Shown piece after piece: positions 57,607-64,000 of a DNA stretch of 64,000 bases (position 1 is its first letter; each line of letters opens with the position of its first letter). The translations under genes were made by a program, and so were the position numbers. Below the pieces are notes generated by a model. It ran no database searches. It worked only from the letters and a program-made list of their open reading frames with translations, and was not told the origin of the DNA. Origin of the DNA: Clostridiales bacterium (lineage in GTDB: Bacteria > Bacillota > Clostridia > Christensenellales > Borkfalkiaceae); NCBI GenBank assembly GCA_015071005.1, contig SVIG01000005.1, positions 62,001 through 126,000 of the forward strand, given 5' to 3'.

Positions 57607-59094
57607 TTAGCGAATTTGCCGATAAACGTAAATTTTATCCGTTTCCGACAGAGGGAATTTTAAGTCGGGATTGCTCTTTTCAAGCTCCTCGGGCGTACAG
57701 CGGAGTCTTTTCGCCACCGACCATAAATCCGCACCTGCCCCAGGTAAATACACCGAAAAGGCGCTGTCTTCCGCCTCGTAGGCTTCCCCTTCTTCTATCT
57801 CGGAAACGTACTCCCATTCCCCGTTTGCATAGGAACGGACGCAGAGCTTCAAAACCCCTTCCGCTTCCATTTCCCCCGTGCGTTTTCTTCGCACGTTGAT
57901 TGCACAAATCATACCGTCCGCTTCCACGATATCCCCCTGCGCGTCCAATGGAAAGGCGAAAGGCAAGGAAAGAGAAACGCTCCGCTTCGAGCCGTCGCTC
58001 CCTGCAAAAATAATTTCCGCAAGCGCCGCACCTTCCGCCTCAAACCCGTTCTCCGTCTTTTTGCAAGCGATTTCCACGCGCGGCAACACCGCCGCCTGCA
58101 AGACGATCTCCCCTTCCAACGCAGGGGAAATCGCCGCGATACCGCTCACTCTTTCCACTTGTTTTTGCACGTTCGTCAAATACCTGCCCCCATCCTTTCG
58201 CTTATGCAAGGTCAAAGGCGCAGCAATGGAATAGCCGTCTTGGAGCACTTCGATTTCTTCCTGCACGTGCACGAAACAGTCCGCCGCAAGGGTGTAGGAA
58301 AAGACGATTCTGCTCTTTCCCTTTTCCTCATCCGCGCCGACTGTTAAGTAGGCGGATTTTACCTGCACCCTCGCGCTTGCCGTCGCCGAGCCGAACGCCT
58401 CGTCGCAAGGTACTTGCATGCGGAAGGGCGTGAGCCGTTCATACGAGCAAACGCGCTCGTCGGCGGTCAAGACGCAAATATTGAGCGCGATTTCCCCTTC
58501 AAGCTCGATTTGACCGCCTTCCGTTTCCACGCGGTAGACGATCGCGCGCTCGCTATGTAATAAAACGTCGCCCACGTAATCGGAATCGAATTCGTCCTCG
58601 CCGTCTGTTTCCCCCGTTACGCAAAGACTTTTACGTACGGTGATGGGCGCAGTTTTCGCAATCAAGCCTTCGCCGCCCGTTAAATATTCCATTTGTTTGC
58701 CACCGTAAACGAGAATTTCCGCGCCGACGATAATCGAAAAATATAAGCCCGAGCCTTCCCTGCGCCAAGCGACGTTTTCCGCGCAAAGCGCCGTTTTCGC
58801 AAAGCACGCAGGCGTAACCTCTTTCCCTTCCGCCTTGTGGAAAAACTCCACGCCGCGCTCCGCGCGACAAACCTTTCTATCCCCGTCCTCGTAAACGACG
58901 GTAAGCATTACTTTGCCGCCGTATTTCACTTCGCCATCCGCGCAAACGCTTTCGGCAGGCACGGTCTTTGCTTCCACCGCCAAAATACTGCTGATTTCGC
59001 TACCGGGCAAACGACATTCCACCATCGATTGTCCGTGAAGACTTGCCACTTCTCCTATAAAGCGGTAGGTTTCTATTTTTGGTTGCACAAACAT
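57607..59094 (-). CDS. DUF3794 (SPOCS)/LysM protein, probable spore-associated
   Basis: 495 residues from ATG 59094, chosen for AGGAGG upstream; the longer frame to 59121 includes that site. Three or four beta-rich DUF3794-like repeats cover about 10-430 (GKVMLTVVYEDGD, GEIALNICVLTAD, SRIVFSYTLAADCFVHVQEE). A C-terminal LysM-like motif is at about 445-495 (GADLWSVAKRLRCTPEELEK then SNPDLKFPLSETDKIYVY). DUF3794 proteins such as SpoVID-related and CsxA-type proteins belong to the spore envelope of Clostridia. No signal peptide. It is divergent from veg. Confidence 0.85.
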   Translation of the reverse strand: MFVQPKIETYRFIGEVASLHGQSMVECRLPGSEISSILAVEAKTVPAESVCADGEVKYGGKVMLTVVYEDGDRKVCRAERGVEFFHKAEGKEVTPACFAKTALCAENVAWRREGSGLYFSIIVGAEILVYGGKQMEYLTGGEGLIAKTAPITVRKSLCVTGETDGEDEFDSDYVGDVLLHSERAIVYRVETEGGQIELEGEIALNICVLTADERVCSYERLTPFRMQVPCDEAFGSATASARVQVKSAYLTVGADEEKGKSRIVFSYTLAADCFVHVQEEIEVLQDGYSIAAPLTLHKRKDGGRYLTNVQKQVERVSGIAAISPALEGEIVLQAAVLPRVEIACKKTENGFEAEGAALAEIIFAGSDGSKRSVSLSLPFAFPLDAQGDIVEADGMICAINVRRKRTGEMEAEGVLKLCVRSYANGEWEYVSEIEEGEAYEAEDSAFSVYLPGAGADLWSVAKRLRCTPEELEKSNPDLKFPLSETDKIYVYRQIR

Positions 59095-59108
59095 TTCTTT
59101 ATTCCTCC

Positions 59109-59137
59109 TTGCACTTGCCATACTTGCTTTTTATACT
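59109..59137 (+). promoter_or_regulatory. SigA-type promoter of veg
   Basis: TTGCAC (59109-59114), 17-base spacer, TATACT (59132-59137). It overlaps the first codons and ribosome site of the divergent DUF3794 gene region. Confidence 0.65.
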
Positions 59138-59157
59138 ATGCAAAGAGGGTGAATGCT

Positions 59158-59469
59158 ATGCCAAATTTTGAGAAAAACGGTATAAAAAACCTCTTTTTCG
59201 CGCATACTTATCCTATGATTAAGCCAAGCAAAAATATCGCCGACGTAAAAAGATTGGTCAACGACTGTCGCGCGCAACGAGTAGCCGTGCGCGTGAATTT
59301 AGGTAGAAACAAAAGCATAAGCTATTCGGGGATTCTTTCGGGTATTTACCCTGCCCTTTTCACCGTCAAGCCCGACGAAGAAGGTTTTTTAGGGAAAACT
59401 TCCTATTCCTATTCCGACCTACTTTGCGGCAATGTGAAAATTAAGAAACTCGAAAATAAAGAAGCGTAA
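59158..59469 (+). CDS. veg: Veg family protein
   Basis: 103 residues from ATG 59158, supported by AGAGGGTG about 10 bases upstream and by the promoter; the family-like part begins at the inner Met at 59215 (MIKPSKNIADVKRLVNDCRA). Core: QRVAVRVNLGRNKSISYSGI then LSGIYPALFTVKPDEEGFLG and KTSYSYSDLL. Veg (DUF1021) stimulates biofilm formation and acts early in sporulation or outgrowth in Bacillus, with an Sm-like barrel fold. The first 19 residues (MPNFEKNGIKNLFFAHTYP) have no parallel that I recall and could be an extended start. Confidence 0.9.
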   Translation: MPNFEKNGIKNLFFAHTYPMIKPSKNIADVKRLVNDCRAQRVAVRVNLGRNKSISYSGILSGIYPALFTVKPDEEGFLGKTSYSYSDLLCGNVKIKKLENKEA

Positions 59470-59489
59470 AAAGCCTTGCTTTATAAGGC

Positions 59490-59527
59490 AAAGCCGCCTG
59501 CGGAAATTCCGCAGGCGGCTTGTGTTT
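59490..59527 (+). terminator. Intrinsic terminator after veg
   Basis: AAGCCGCCTGCGG and CCGCAGGCGGCTT around AAATT, then GTGTTT. Confidence 0.85.
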
Positions 59528-59532
59528 CATAT

Positions 59533-59679
59533 TTAATTTTCCTTAATTAATAACTCAAAAACTTGTCCGTTCAAAAATTCCATTTGCAACGACTCTTCTT
59601 TTTCCACAATCTTCGCAACAAATACATCGGATAACGCTTCTTTGAGTTCCGCAACCAAATTTTCTTTTTCGATTTTCAT
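59533..59679 (-). CDS. Very small hypothetical protein, resembling the one at 34.1 kb
   Basis: 48 residues: MKIEKENLVAELKEALSDVF then VAKIVEKEESLQMEFLNGQV and FELLIKEN. A helix is followed by two or three strands, the same plan as the 56-residue protein at 34089-34259. Site GGAGAAAAACAA precedes ATG 59679, and a TATAAT lies about 40 bases upstream. It is below common length cut-offs. Family unknown. Confidence 0.6.
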   Translation of the reverse strand: MKIEKENLVAELKEALSDVFVAKIVEKEESLQMEFLNGQVFELLIKEN

Positions 59680-59811
59680 TTGTTTTTCTCCTTTTTTCTT
59701 TTTTTTCGACGTCGTAATACTATTATATCACTCTCTTTGTCCAAATCGCAACCATTTTTCCGAGAAAGAGAGTAGCATATATTGTAGAATTATGTCTTTG
59801 TTTGGTGGATT

Positions 59812-60243
59812 ATGTCGAAACTTTCTATAAGGCTCAAAGAATTGATGGAAGAAAAGGCAATAAATCAATTGGAATTAGCTGCATTGTCGGGCATAGATAA
59901 TTCTAGTATTTCCGATTTCTTGCTAGAAAAACACGCCCCGTCCTATCACGCTTTTATAAAATTGCTCTCTCACTTTAACTGTTCTGCGGATTATTTGTTG
60001 GGATTAACGGAGCTTCACACCGACCAAGTGTTACACCCCGTCTTGCCTTTTCACGAGCGTTTGCGCGCGGTGATGAAAGAACAAAAGATAACGCACGAAA
60101 AAATGATTAAAACAATGCCCGTCTCTTCTTCCGTCTTATATAAATGGGTCAGCGGTAAAAGCTTACCCAATGCCGATACTCTTGTTCGTATTTCGAAATT
60201 TTTGGAATGTTCGGTTGATTATTTAATTGGACGCGTAAGATAA
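59812..60243 (+). CDS. Double XRE-type HTH regulator
   Basis: 143 residues with two Cro/CI helix-turn-helix domains in tandem: SIRLKELMEEKAINQLELAA then LSGIDNSSISDFLLEKHAP (about 5-45), and ERLRAVMKEQKITHEKMIKT then MPVSSSVLYKWVSGKSLPNA (about 83-120). Both end in a SADYLLG or SVDYLIG helix, so the protein is a duplicated unit that may bind DNA as a pseudo-dimer. GGTGG precedes the ATG. No operator was recognised. It lies between the small gene and uvrA; its target is unknown. Confidence 0.85.
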   Translation: MSKLSIRLKELMEEKAINQLELAALSGIDNSSISDFLLEKHAPSYHAFIKLLSHFNCSADYLLGLTELHTDQVLHPVLPFHERLRAVMKEQKITHEKMIKTMPVSSSVLYKWVSGKSLPNADTLVRISKFLECSVDYLIGRVR

Positions 60244-60250
60244 AAATACT

Positions 60251-60288
60251 AAAATCCCATAACCGTGTACGCGGTTATGGGATTTTTT
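60251..60288. terminator. Bidirectional terminator
   Basis: AAATCCCATAACCG and CGGTTATGGGATTT around TGTACG, with T-rich flanks; shared by the convergent HTH gene and uvrA. Confidence 0.9.
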
Positions 60289-60289
60289 G

Positions 60290-63112
60290 TTAATCATCCA
60301 ACACCTTTTTTAAGAATTGTCCTGTGTAGCTATTCTTTACTTTTGACACTTCTTCGGGCGTGCCTTGACAAACGATTGTACCGCCGCCGTTGCCGCCTTC
60401 GGGACCAAGATCAACGATATAATCCGCCGTCTTAATTACGTCAAGGTTATGCTCGATGACAAGCACCGTGTTTCCACCCTCGCGCAGCTTTAATAAAATC
60501 TTAATCAGCTTGTCCACGTCGTAGCTATGCAAGCCCGTCGTCGGCTCGTCCAAAATATAGAGCGTCTTACCCGTCGAGCGCTTTGCAAGCTCCGTTGCAA
60601 GCTTGACGCGTTGCGCTTCGCCACCCGAAAGAGTCGTTGAGCTTTGTCCGAGCTTAATATATCCCAAGCCCACGTCGTTGAGCGTCTTGATTTTATTATA
60701 AATCATAGGCACGGACGCGAAAAATTCACACGCTTCTTCCACCGTCATATCCAGCACGTCGAAAATGCTCTTGCCTTTGTACTTAACCTCTAACGTTTCG
60801 CGGTTGTATCTCTTGCCTCCACATACCTCACAGGGCACGAAAATATCGGGCAAGAAATGCATTTCAATCTTGATAATCCCGTCGCCAAAACAATGCTCAC
60901 AGCGCCCACCCGAAACGTTGAACGAGAACCTGCCTGCCTTGTAGCCCCGTTCTTTCGCGTCGGGCGTCATCGCAAACAAATCGCGAATGGCGTTGAAAAC
61001 CCCCGTATACGTCGCAGGATTACTCCTCGGCGTTCTACCGATCGGAGATTGATCGATGTCGATTACCTTATCGAAATACTCCACGCCGTTTGCCTTGTCA
61101 AACGCACCGAGCTTATGCTTCGAGCCGTTGTGCGTGTTCGACACAAACGGATAGATGATTTCGTTGACCAAGCTCGATTTGCCACTCCCCGAAACCCCCG
61201 TCACCGCCGTAATCAACCCAACGGGGATTTTTACGTCGATATTTTTTAAGTTGTTTTGCTTACAACCGTACAGCTCAAACCATTTTTCAGACGGCGCTTT
61301 TCTTACCGCAGGCGTCGAGATTTTCCGTCTACCTGCAAGGTAATCGCCCGTGATAGACCGCGGTTCGTTCATAATCGCTTGTTGATCGCCGCAAGCCACG
61401 ACTTCCCCGCCGTGCACCCCCGCTTTCGGGCCGATATCGACGATATAGTCCGCCGCGCGCATCGTGTCTTCGTCGTGTTCGACGACGATTAGGGTATTCC
61501 CCAAATCACGCAATCCCTTCAAGGAATTGAGCAGCTTTTCGTTATCGCGTTGGTGCAAACCGATGCTCGGTTCGTCGAGTATATACAGCACCCCCGTCAA
61601 CGCGCTGCCAATTTGCGTCGCCAAACGGATTCGTTGGCTCTCCCCGCCCGACAGCGTGACCGCCGTCCGCGCAAGCGTCAAATAGTTCAAGCCCACGTTA
61701 CGCAAGAATCCCAAGCGGTTATTGATTTCTTTGATAATCGCGTCCGCAATCAGGTGCTCGGTGGGCGTAAGAGTTTCCAAAAGCCCGTCCATAAACGTGC
61801 AAAGATTGTCCACCGACAGTTCGCAAAGCTCCCAAATATTTTTGCCGCCGACGGTGACTGCCAACGCTTCCTTTTTCAAGCGTTTGCCGTTGCAGCTATC
61901 ACAAGGCGCGCTACGCATCAAGCGCTCGATATCACTCTTTACGCCGTCTGACGAAGTCGTGCCGTATCTACGCTGCAAGTTATTAACGTACCCTTCCCAC
62001 GTCTTTCTAAAACTCCCCGAAAAGGAACGGGTTTGGTACTGCATATCCACCGCGCGGTCGCTGCCGTACATTAAGACGTCGTACACCCCGTCGGGCAAAT
62101 CCTTCACGGGCACGTCGAGCGAGAAATCGTACGCCTTGGCAAGCGCGGAAAGCTCCATCAGCGCCATAGACGCCGAGCCTAAATTCCAACCCGTGACCTT
62201 CATCGCGCCCTCGCGCAAGGTCTTGCTCTTGTCGGGACAAATCAGGTCGGGATCGACAAATTGTTTCATGCCCAAGCCCGAACAAGTCGGACACGCACCG
62301 TAGACCGTATTAAACGAGAACATTCTCGGCTCGACTTCTTCCAACGACACGCCGCAATCGGGGCAAGCGTAATTGACGGAGTACAATTCTTCCACGCCGT
62401 CGCAGTCAATCACCACAAGCCCTTCGGCGAGCTTTAACGCCGTTTCCAAGCTGTCCGTCAAGCGTTTTTGAATAGTGTCTTTGACCACCAAACGGTCGAT
62501 CACCACGGAAATATTATGTTTAAGGTTCTTTTCGAGTTTGATTTCTTCCTGCAAATCGTAGACGATCCCGTCGATTTTCACTCTGCCGTAGCCGCTCTTT
62601 TTGAAACCTTGCAGCTCCTTGACGTACTCGCCCTTTCTGCCGCGGACTACGGGCGCGTTGACTAAAATCTTGCTCCCCGTCGGCATCGACATAATCTTAT
62701 CGCAAATCTCGTCTACCGTTTGACGGCGGATTTCCCTGCCGCATTTCGGACAATGAGGTACGCCGATTCTCGCAAACAACAAACGGAAATAATCGTAAAC
62801 TTCCGTCACCGTACCCACCGTGGAACGGGGATTTCGCGACGTGGTTTTTTGGTCGATAGAAATGGCAGGCGAAAGCCCGTCGATACTCTCGACGTCGGGT
62901 TTTTCCATTTGCCCCAAGAACTGACGCGCATACGAAGATAAACTCTCTACGTACCGTCTTTGTCCCTCGGCGAAAATGGTATCGAACGCAAGCGTGGACT
63001 TACCGCTCCCCGAAAGCCCCGTAAATACGGTGAGCTTGTTTCTCGGAATCGTCAAATTCACGTTTTTCAAGTTATTCTCTTTTGCGCCTTTAATTACGAT
63101 TTCTTCTTGCAT
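60290..63112 (-). CDS. uvrA: Excinuclease ABC subunit A
   Basis: 940 residues, standard length. Two ABC ATPase halves with Walker A GLSGSGKSTLAFDTIF and GVSGSGKSSLVNEIIY, signatures LSGGESQRIRLA and LSGGEAQRVKLA, and zinc modules CPDCGVSLEEVEP through CPTCSGLG and CEHCFGDG through CEVCGGKRY. UvrA recognises lesions and loads UvrB. It follows uvrB by 58 bases in the canonical order. Confidence 0.99.
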   Translation of the reverse strand: MQEEIVIKGAKENNLKNVNLTIPRNKLTVFTGLSGSGKSTLAFDTIFAEGQRRYVESLSSYARQFLGQMEKPDVESIDGLSPAISIDQKTTSRNPRSTVGTVTEVYDYFRLLFARIGVPHCPKCGREIRRQTVDEICDKIMSMPTGSKILVNAPVVRGRKGEYVKELQGFKKSGYGRVKIDGIVYDLQEEIKLEKNLKHNISVVIDRLVVKDTIQKRLTDSLETALKLAEGLVVIDCDGVEELYSVNYACPDCGVSLEEVEPRMFSFNTVYGACPTCSGLGMKQFVDPDLICPDKSKTLREGAMKVTGWNLGSASMALMELSALAKAYDFSLDVPVKDLPDGVYDVLMYGSDRAVDMQYQTRSFSGSFRKTWEGYVNNLQRRYGTTSSDGVKSDIERLMRSAPCDSCNGKRLKKEALAVTVGGKNIWELCELSVDNLCTFMDGLLETLTPTEHLIADAIIKEINNRLGFLRNVGLNYLTLARTAVTLSGGESQRIRLATQIGSALTGVLYILDEPSIGLHQRDNEKLLNSLKGLRDLGNTLIVVEHDEDTMRAADYIVDIGPKAGVHGGEVVACGDQQAIMNEPRSITGDYLAGRRKISTPAVRKAPSEKWFELYGCKQNNLKNIDVKIPVGLITAVTGVSGSGKSSLVNEIIYPFVSNTHNGSKHKLGAFDKANGVEYFDKVIDIDQSPIGRTPRSNPATYTGVFNAIRDLFAMTPDAKERGYKAGRFSFNVSGGRCEHCFGDGIIKIEMHFLPDIFVPCEVCGGKRYNRETLEVKYKGKSIFDVLDMTVEEACEFFASVPMIYNKIKTLNDVGLGYIKLGQSSTTLSGGEAQRVKLATELAKRSTGKTLYILDEPTTGLHSYDVDKLIKILLKLREGGNTVLVIEHNLDVIKTADYIVDLGPEGGNGGGTIVCQGTPEEVSKVKNSYTGQFLKKVLDD

Positions 63113-63170
63113 ATTCTTATCCTATTCAATATTCAACCCGTACACGGGTGCTTGTTTTTATCTAATTTAC

Positions 63171-64000
63171 TTATTTCATCGCCTTGCGGAGCTTTAATTT
63201 TAGCTCGGCAATTTTTTCACGAATCTCTATCGCGCGTTCGAAATCAAGCTGTCCGCTCGCAACCTTCATCAACGCTTTCAGTTTCTCGATTTCGTCGGGA
63301 ATATCCTGCATCTTAATGTCGTCGTCCGTCTTTTTCTTCGTGATATTTAAGGTGGATTTGACTTCCTTGATAATCGTTTTCGGGATAATGCCGTGCGCCT
63401 TGTTATATTCGTCCTGCACACCGCGGCGACGGTTGGTTTCTCCAATCGCGCGCTTCATACTGTCCGTCATCACGTCCGCGTACATAATCACGCGCCCCTC
63501 GCTGTTTCTCGCCGCTCGCCCAATCGTTTGGATTAGCGCCGTGTCACTACGCAGGAAACCTTCCTTATCCGCGTCCAAAATCGCCACAAGCTTCACTTCG
63601 GGCAAGTCCAGCCCCTCACGAAGCAAGTTAATACCGCAAAGTACGTCAAATTCGCCCAAGCGCAACCCGTTGACAATGTCGATTCTCTCTAACGTGTCAA
63701 TGTCGCTATGCATATATTTGACTTTGATTGCATGCTCTTTCAAATAGTCGGTGAGTTCTTCCGCCATACGCTTGGTAAGCGTGGTAATTAAGACCCTGCC
63801 CCCATCGTTTACCGTATTTTTGATTTCGAAAAGCAGGTCGTCAATTTGTCCTTTCGTGGGCTTCACCGTGATTTCGGGATCAAGCAAGCCAGTCGGTCGA
63901 ATGAGCTGCTCTACCTTTTGCCCCGCCTGCTCCAATTCATACGGAGCAGGGGTCGCGGAAACGCAAATAAGCTGCGGTACGCGCGCGTCAAATTCATCGA
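63171..64000 (-). CDS. uvrB: Excinuclease ABC subunit B, 5' end outside the window
   Basis: The visible C-terminal part is about 275 residues. It begins inside the helicase region with [20 protein letters not shown], then [60 protein letters not shown] and [20 protein letters not shown], and ends with the UVR motif ([20 protein letters not shown]) that contacts UvrC. The usual VSATPGPYE has Ala in place of Gly. The N-terminal half and start lie beyond base 64000. Confidence 0.98.
   Translation of the reverse strand, partial: DEFDARVPQLICVSATPAPYELEQAGQKVEQLIRPTGLLDPEITVKPTKGQIDDLLFEIKNTVNDGGRVLITTLTKRMAEELTDYLKEHAIKVKYMHSDIDTLERIDIVNGLRLGEFDVLCGINLLREGLDLPEVKLVAILDADKEGFLRSDTALIQTIGRAARNSEGRVIMYADVMTDSMKRAIGETNRRRGVQDEYNKAHGIIPKTIIKEVKSTLNITKKKTDDDIKMQDIPDEIEKLKALMKVASGQLDFERAIEIREKIAELKLKLRKAMK

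Noticed and set aside
34365-59822. Shared ATGTCTTTGTTTG at about 34365 and 59792 as a regulatory element
   Set aside because: Only two loose copies, one running into the start of an HTH gene; too little to separate from chance.

Overview
The window is a compact chromosomal segment from a low-to-mid GC Bacillota, most likely an uncultured member of the Clostridia. The evidence is gene content and order: the cluster yqfC-yqfD-phoH-HD phosphodiesterase-ybeY-era-yqzL-recO, the frr-uppS-cdsA-dxr-rseP run, ylxM-ffh, a DUF3794/LysM protein, Veg next to IspE, a DUF1292 domain, ECF S components, pyruvate phosphate dikinase, SigA-like promoters and Gram-positive lipoboxes. YqfC, YqfD and DUF3794 point to a spore-forming lineage. 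No rRNA or tRNA gene was recognised. Most genes lie on the minus strand.

Layout. 1-6.1 kb: PHP phosphatase (cut by the window edge), SH3-NlpC/P60 lipoprotein, comF, DUF368 translocase, VanZ, a hypothetical and an ECF S component. 6.2-9.9 kb: HtrA-like lipoprotein, two kinds of repeat, a YfbR-like phosphohydrolase, and a TPP riboswitch with thiT. 9.9-15.9 kb: a 903-residue Sel1 protein in the place where trmD usually sits, then rimM, khpA, rpsP, ffh and ylxM. 15.9-21.5 kb: rseP, dxr, cdsA, uppS, frr, pyrH (membrane lipid and isoprenoid supply plus ribosome recycling). 21.6-23.4 kb: a SLOG-like gene divergent from three tiny HTH regulators, then a 198-bp tandem repeat. 23.4-30.3 kb: tsf, rpsB, a ruvX-DUF1292 fusion, several hypotheticals, a cyclophilin-like lipoprotein, and an XRE switch with palindromic operators. 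30.4-34 kb: rplL, rplJ (with L10 leader), rplA, rplK, nusG, secE, rpmG. 34-42 kb: aminotransferase, secreted protein, ppdK, AT-rich accessory genes. 42-50.3 kb: an Mrr-like nuclease with an H1-like linker and the recO-era-phoH-yqf cluster. 50.3-64 kb: ClC transporter, heterodimeric ABC exporter, ispE, DUF3794/LysM, veg, double-HTH regulator, uvrA and the 3' part of uvrB.

The strongest unexplained signals are DNA-level. (1) Three roughly 240-bp arrays of short perfect hairpins separated by GTGAATT/AATTCAC sit immediately behind the stop codons of yfbR, mrr and era; their stems differ in sequence but keep pairing. (2) A 15-bp palindrome in each copy of the 198-bp tandem repeat is identical to an operator-like palindrome in the XRE promoter region about 7 kb away. 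(3) A motif close to GGGGCAGGTAYGCG recurs in different reading frames and between genes, mostly on the minus strand. All counts were made by eye and no database search was possible.
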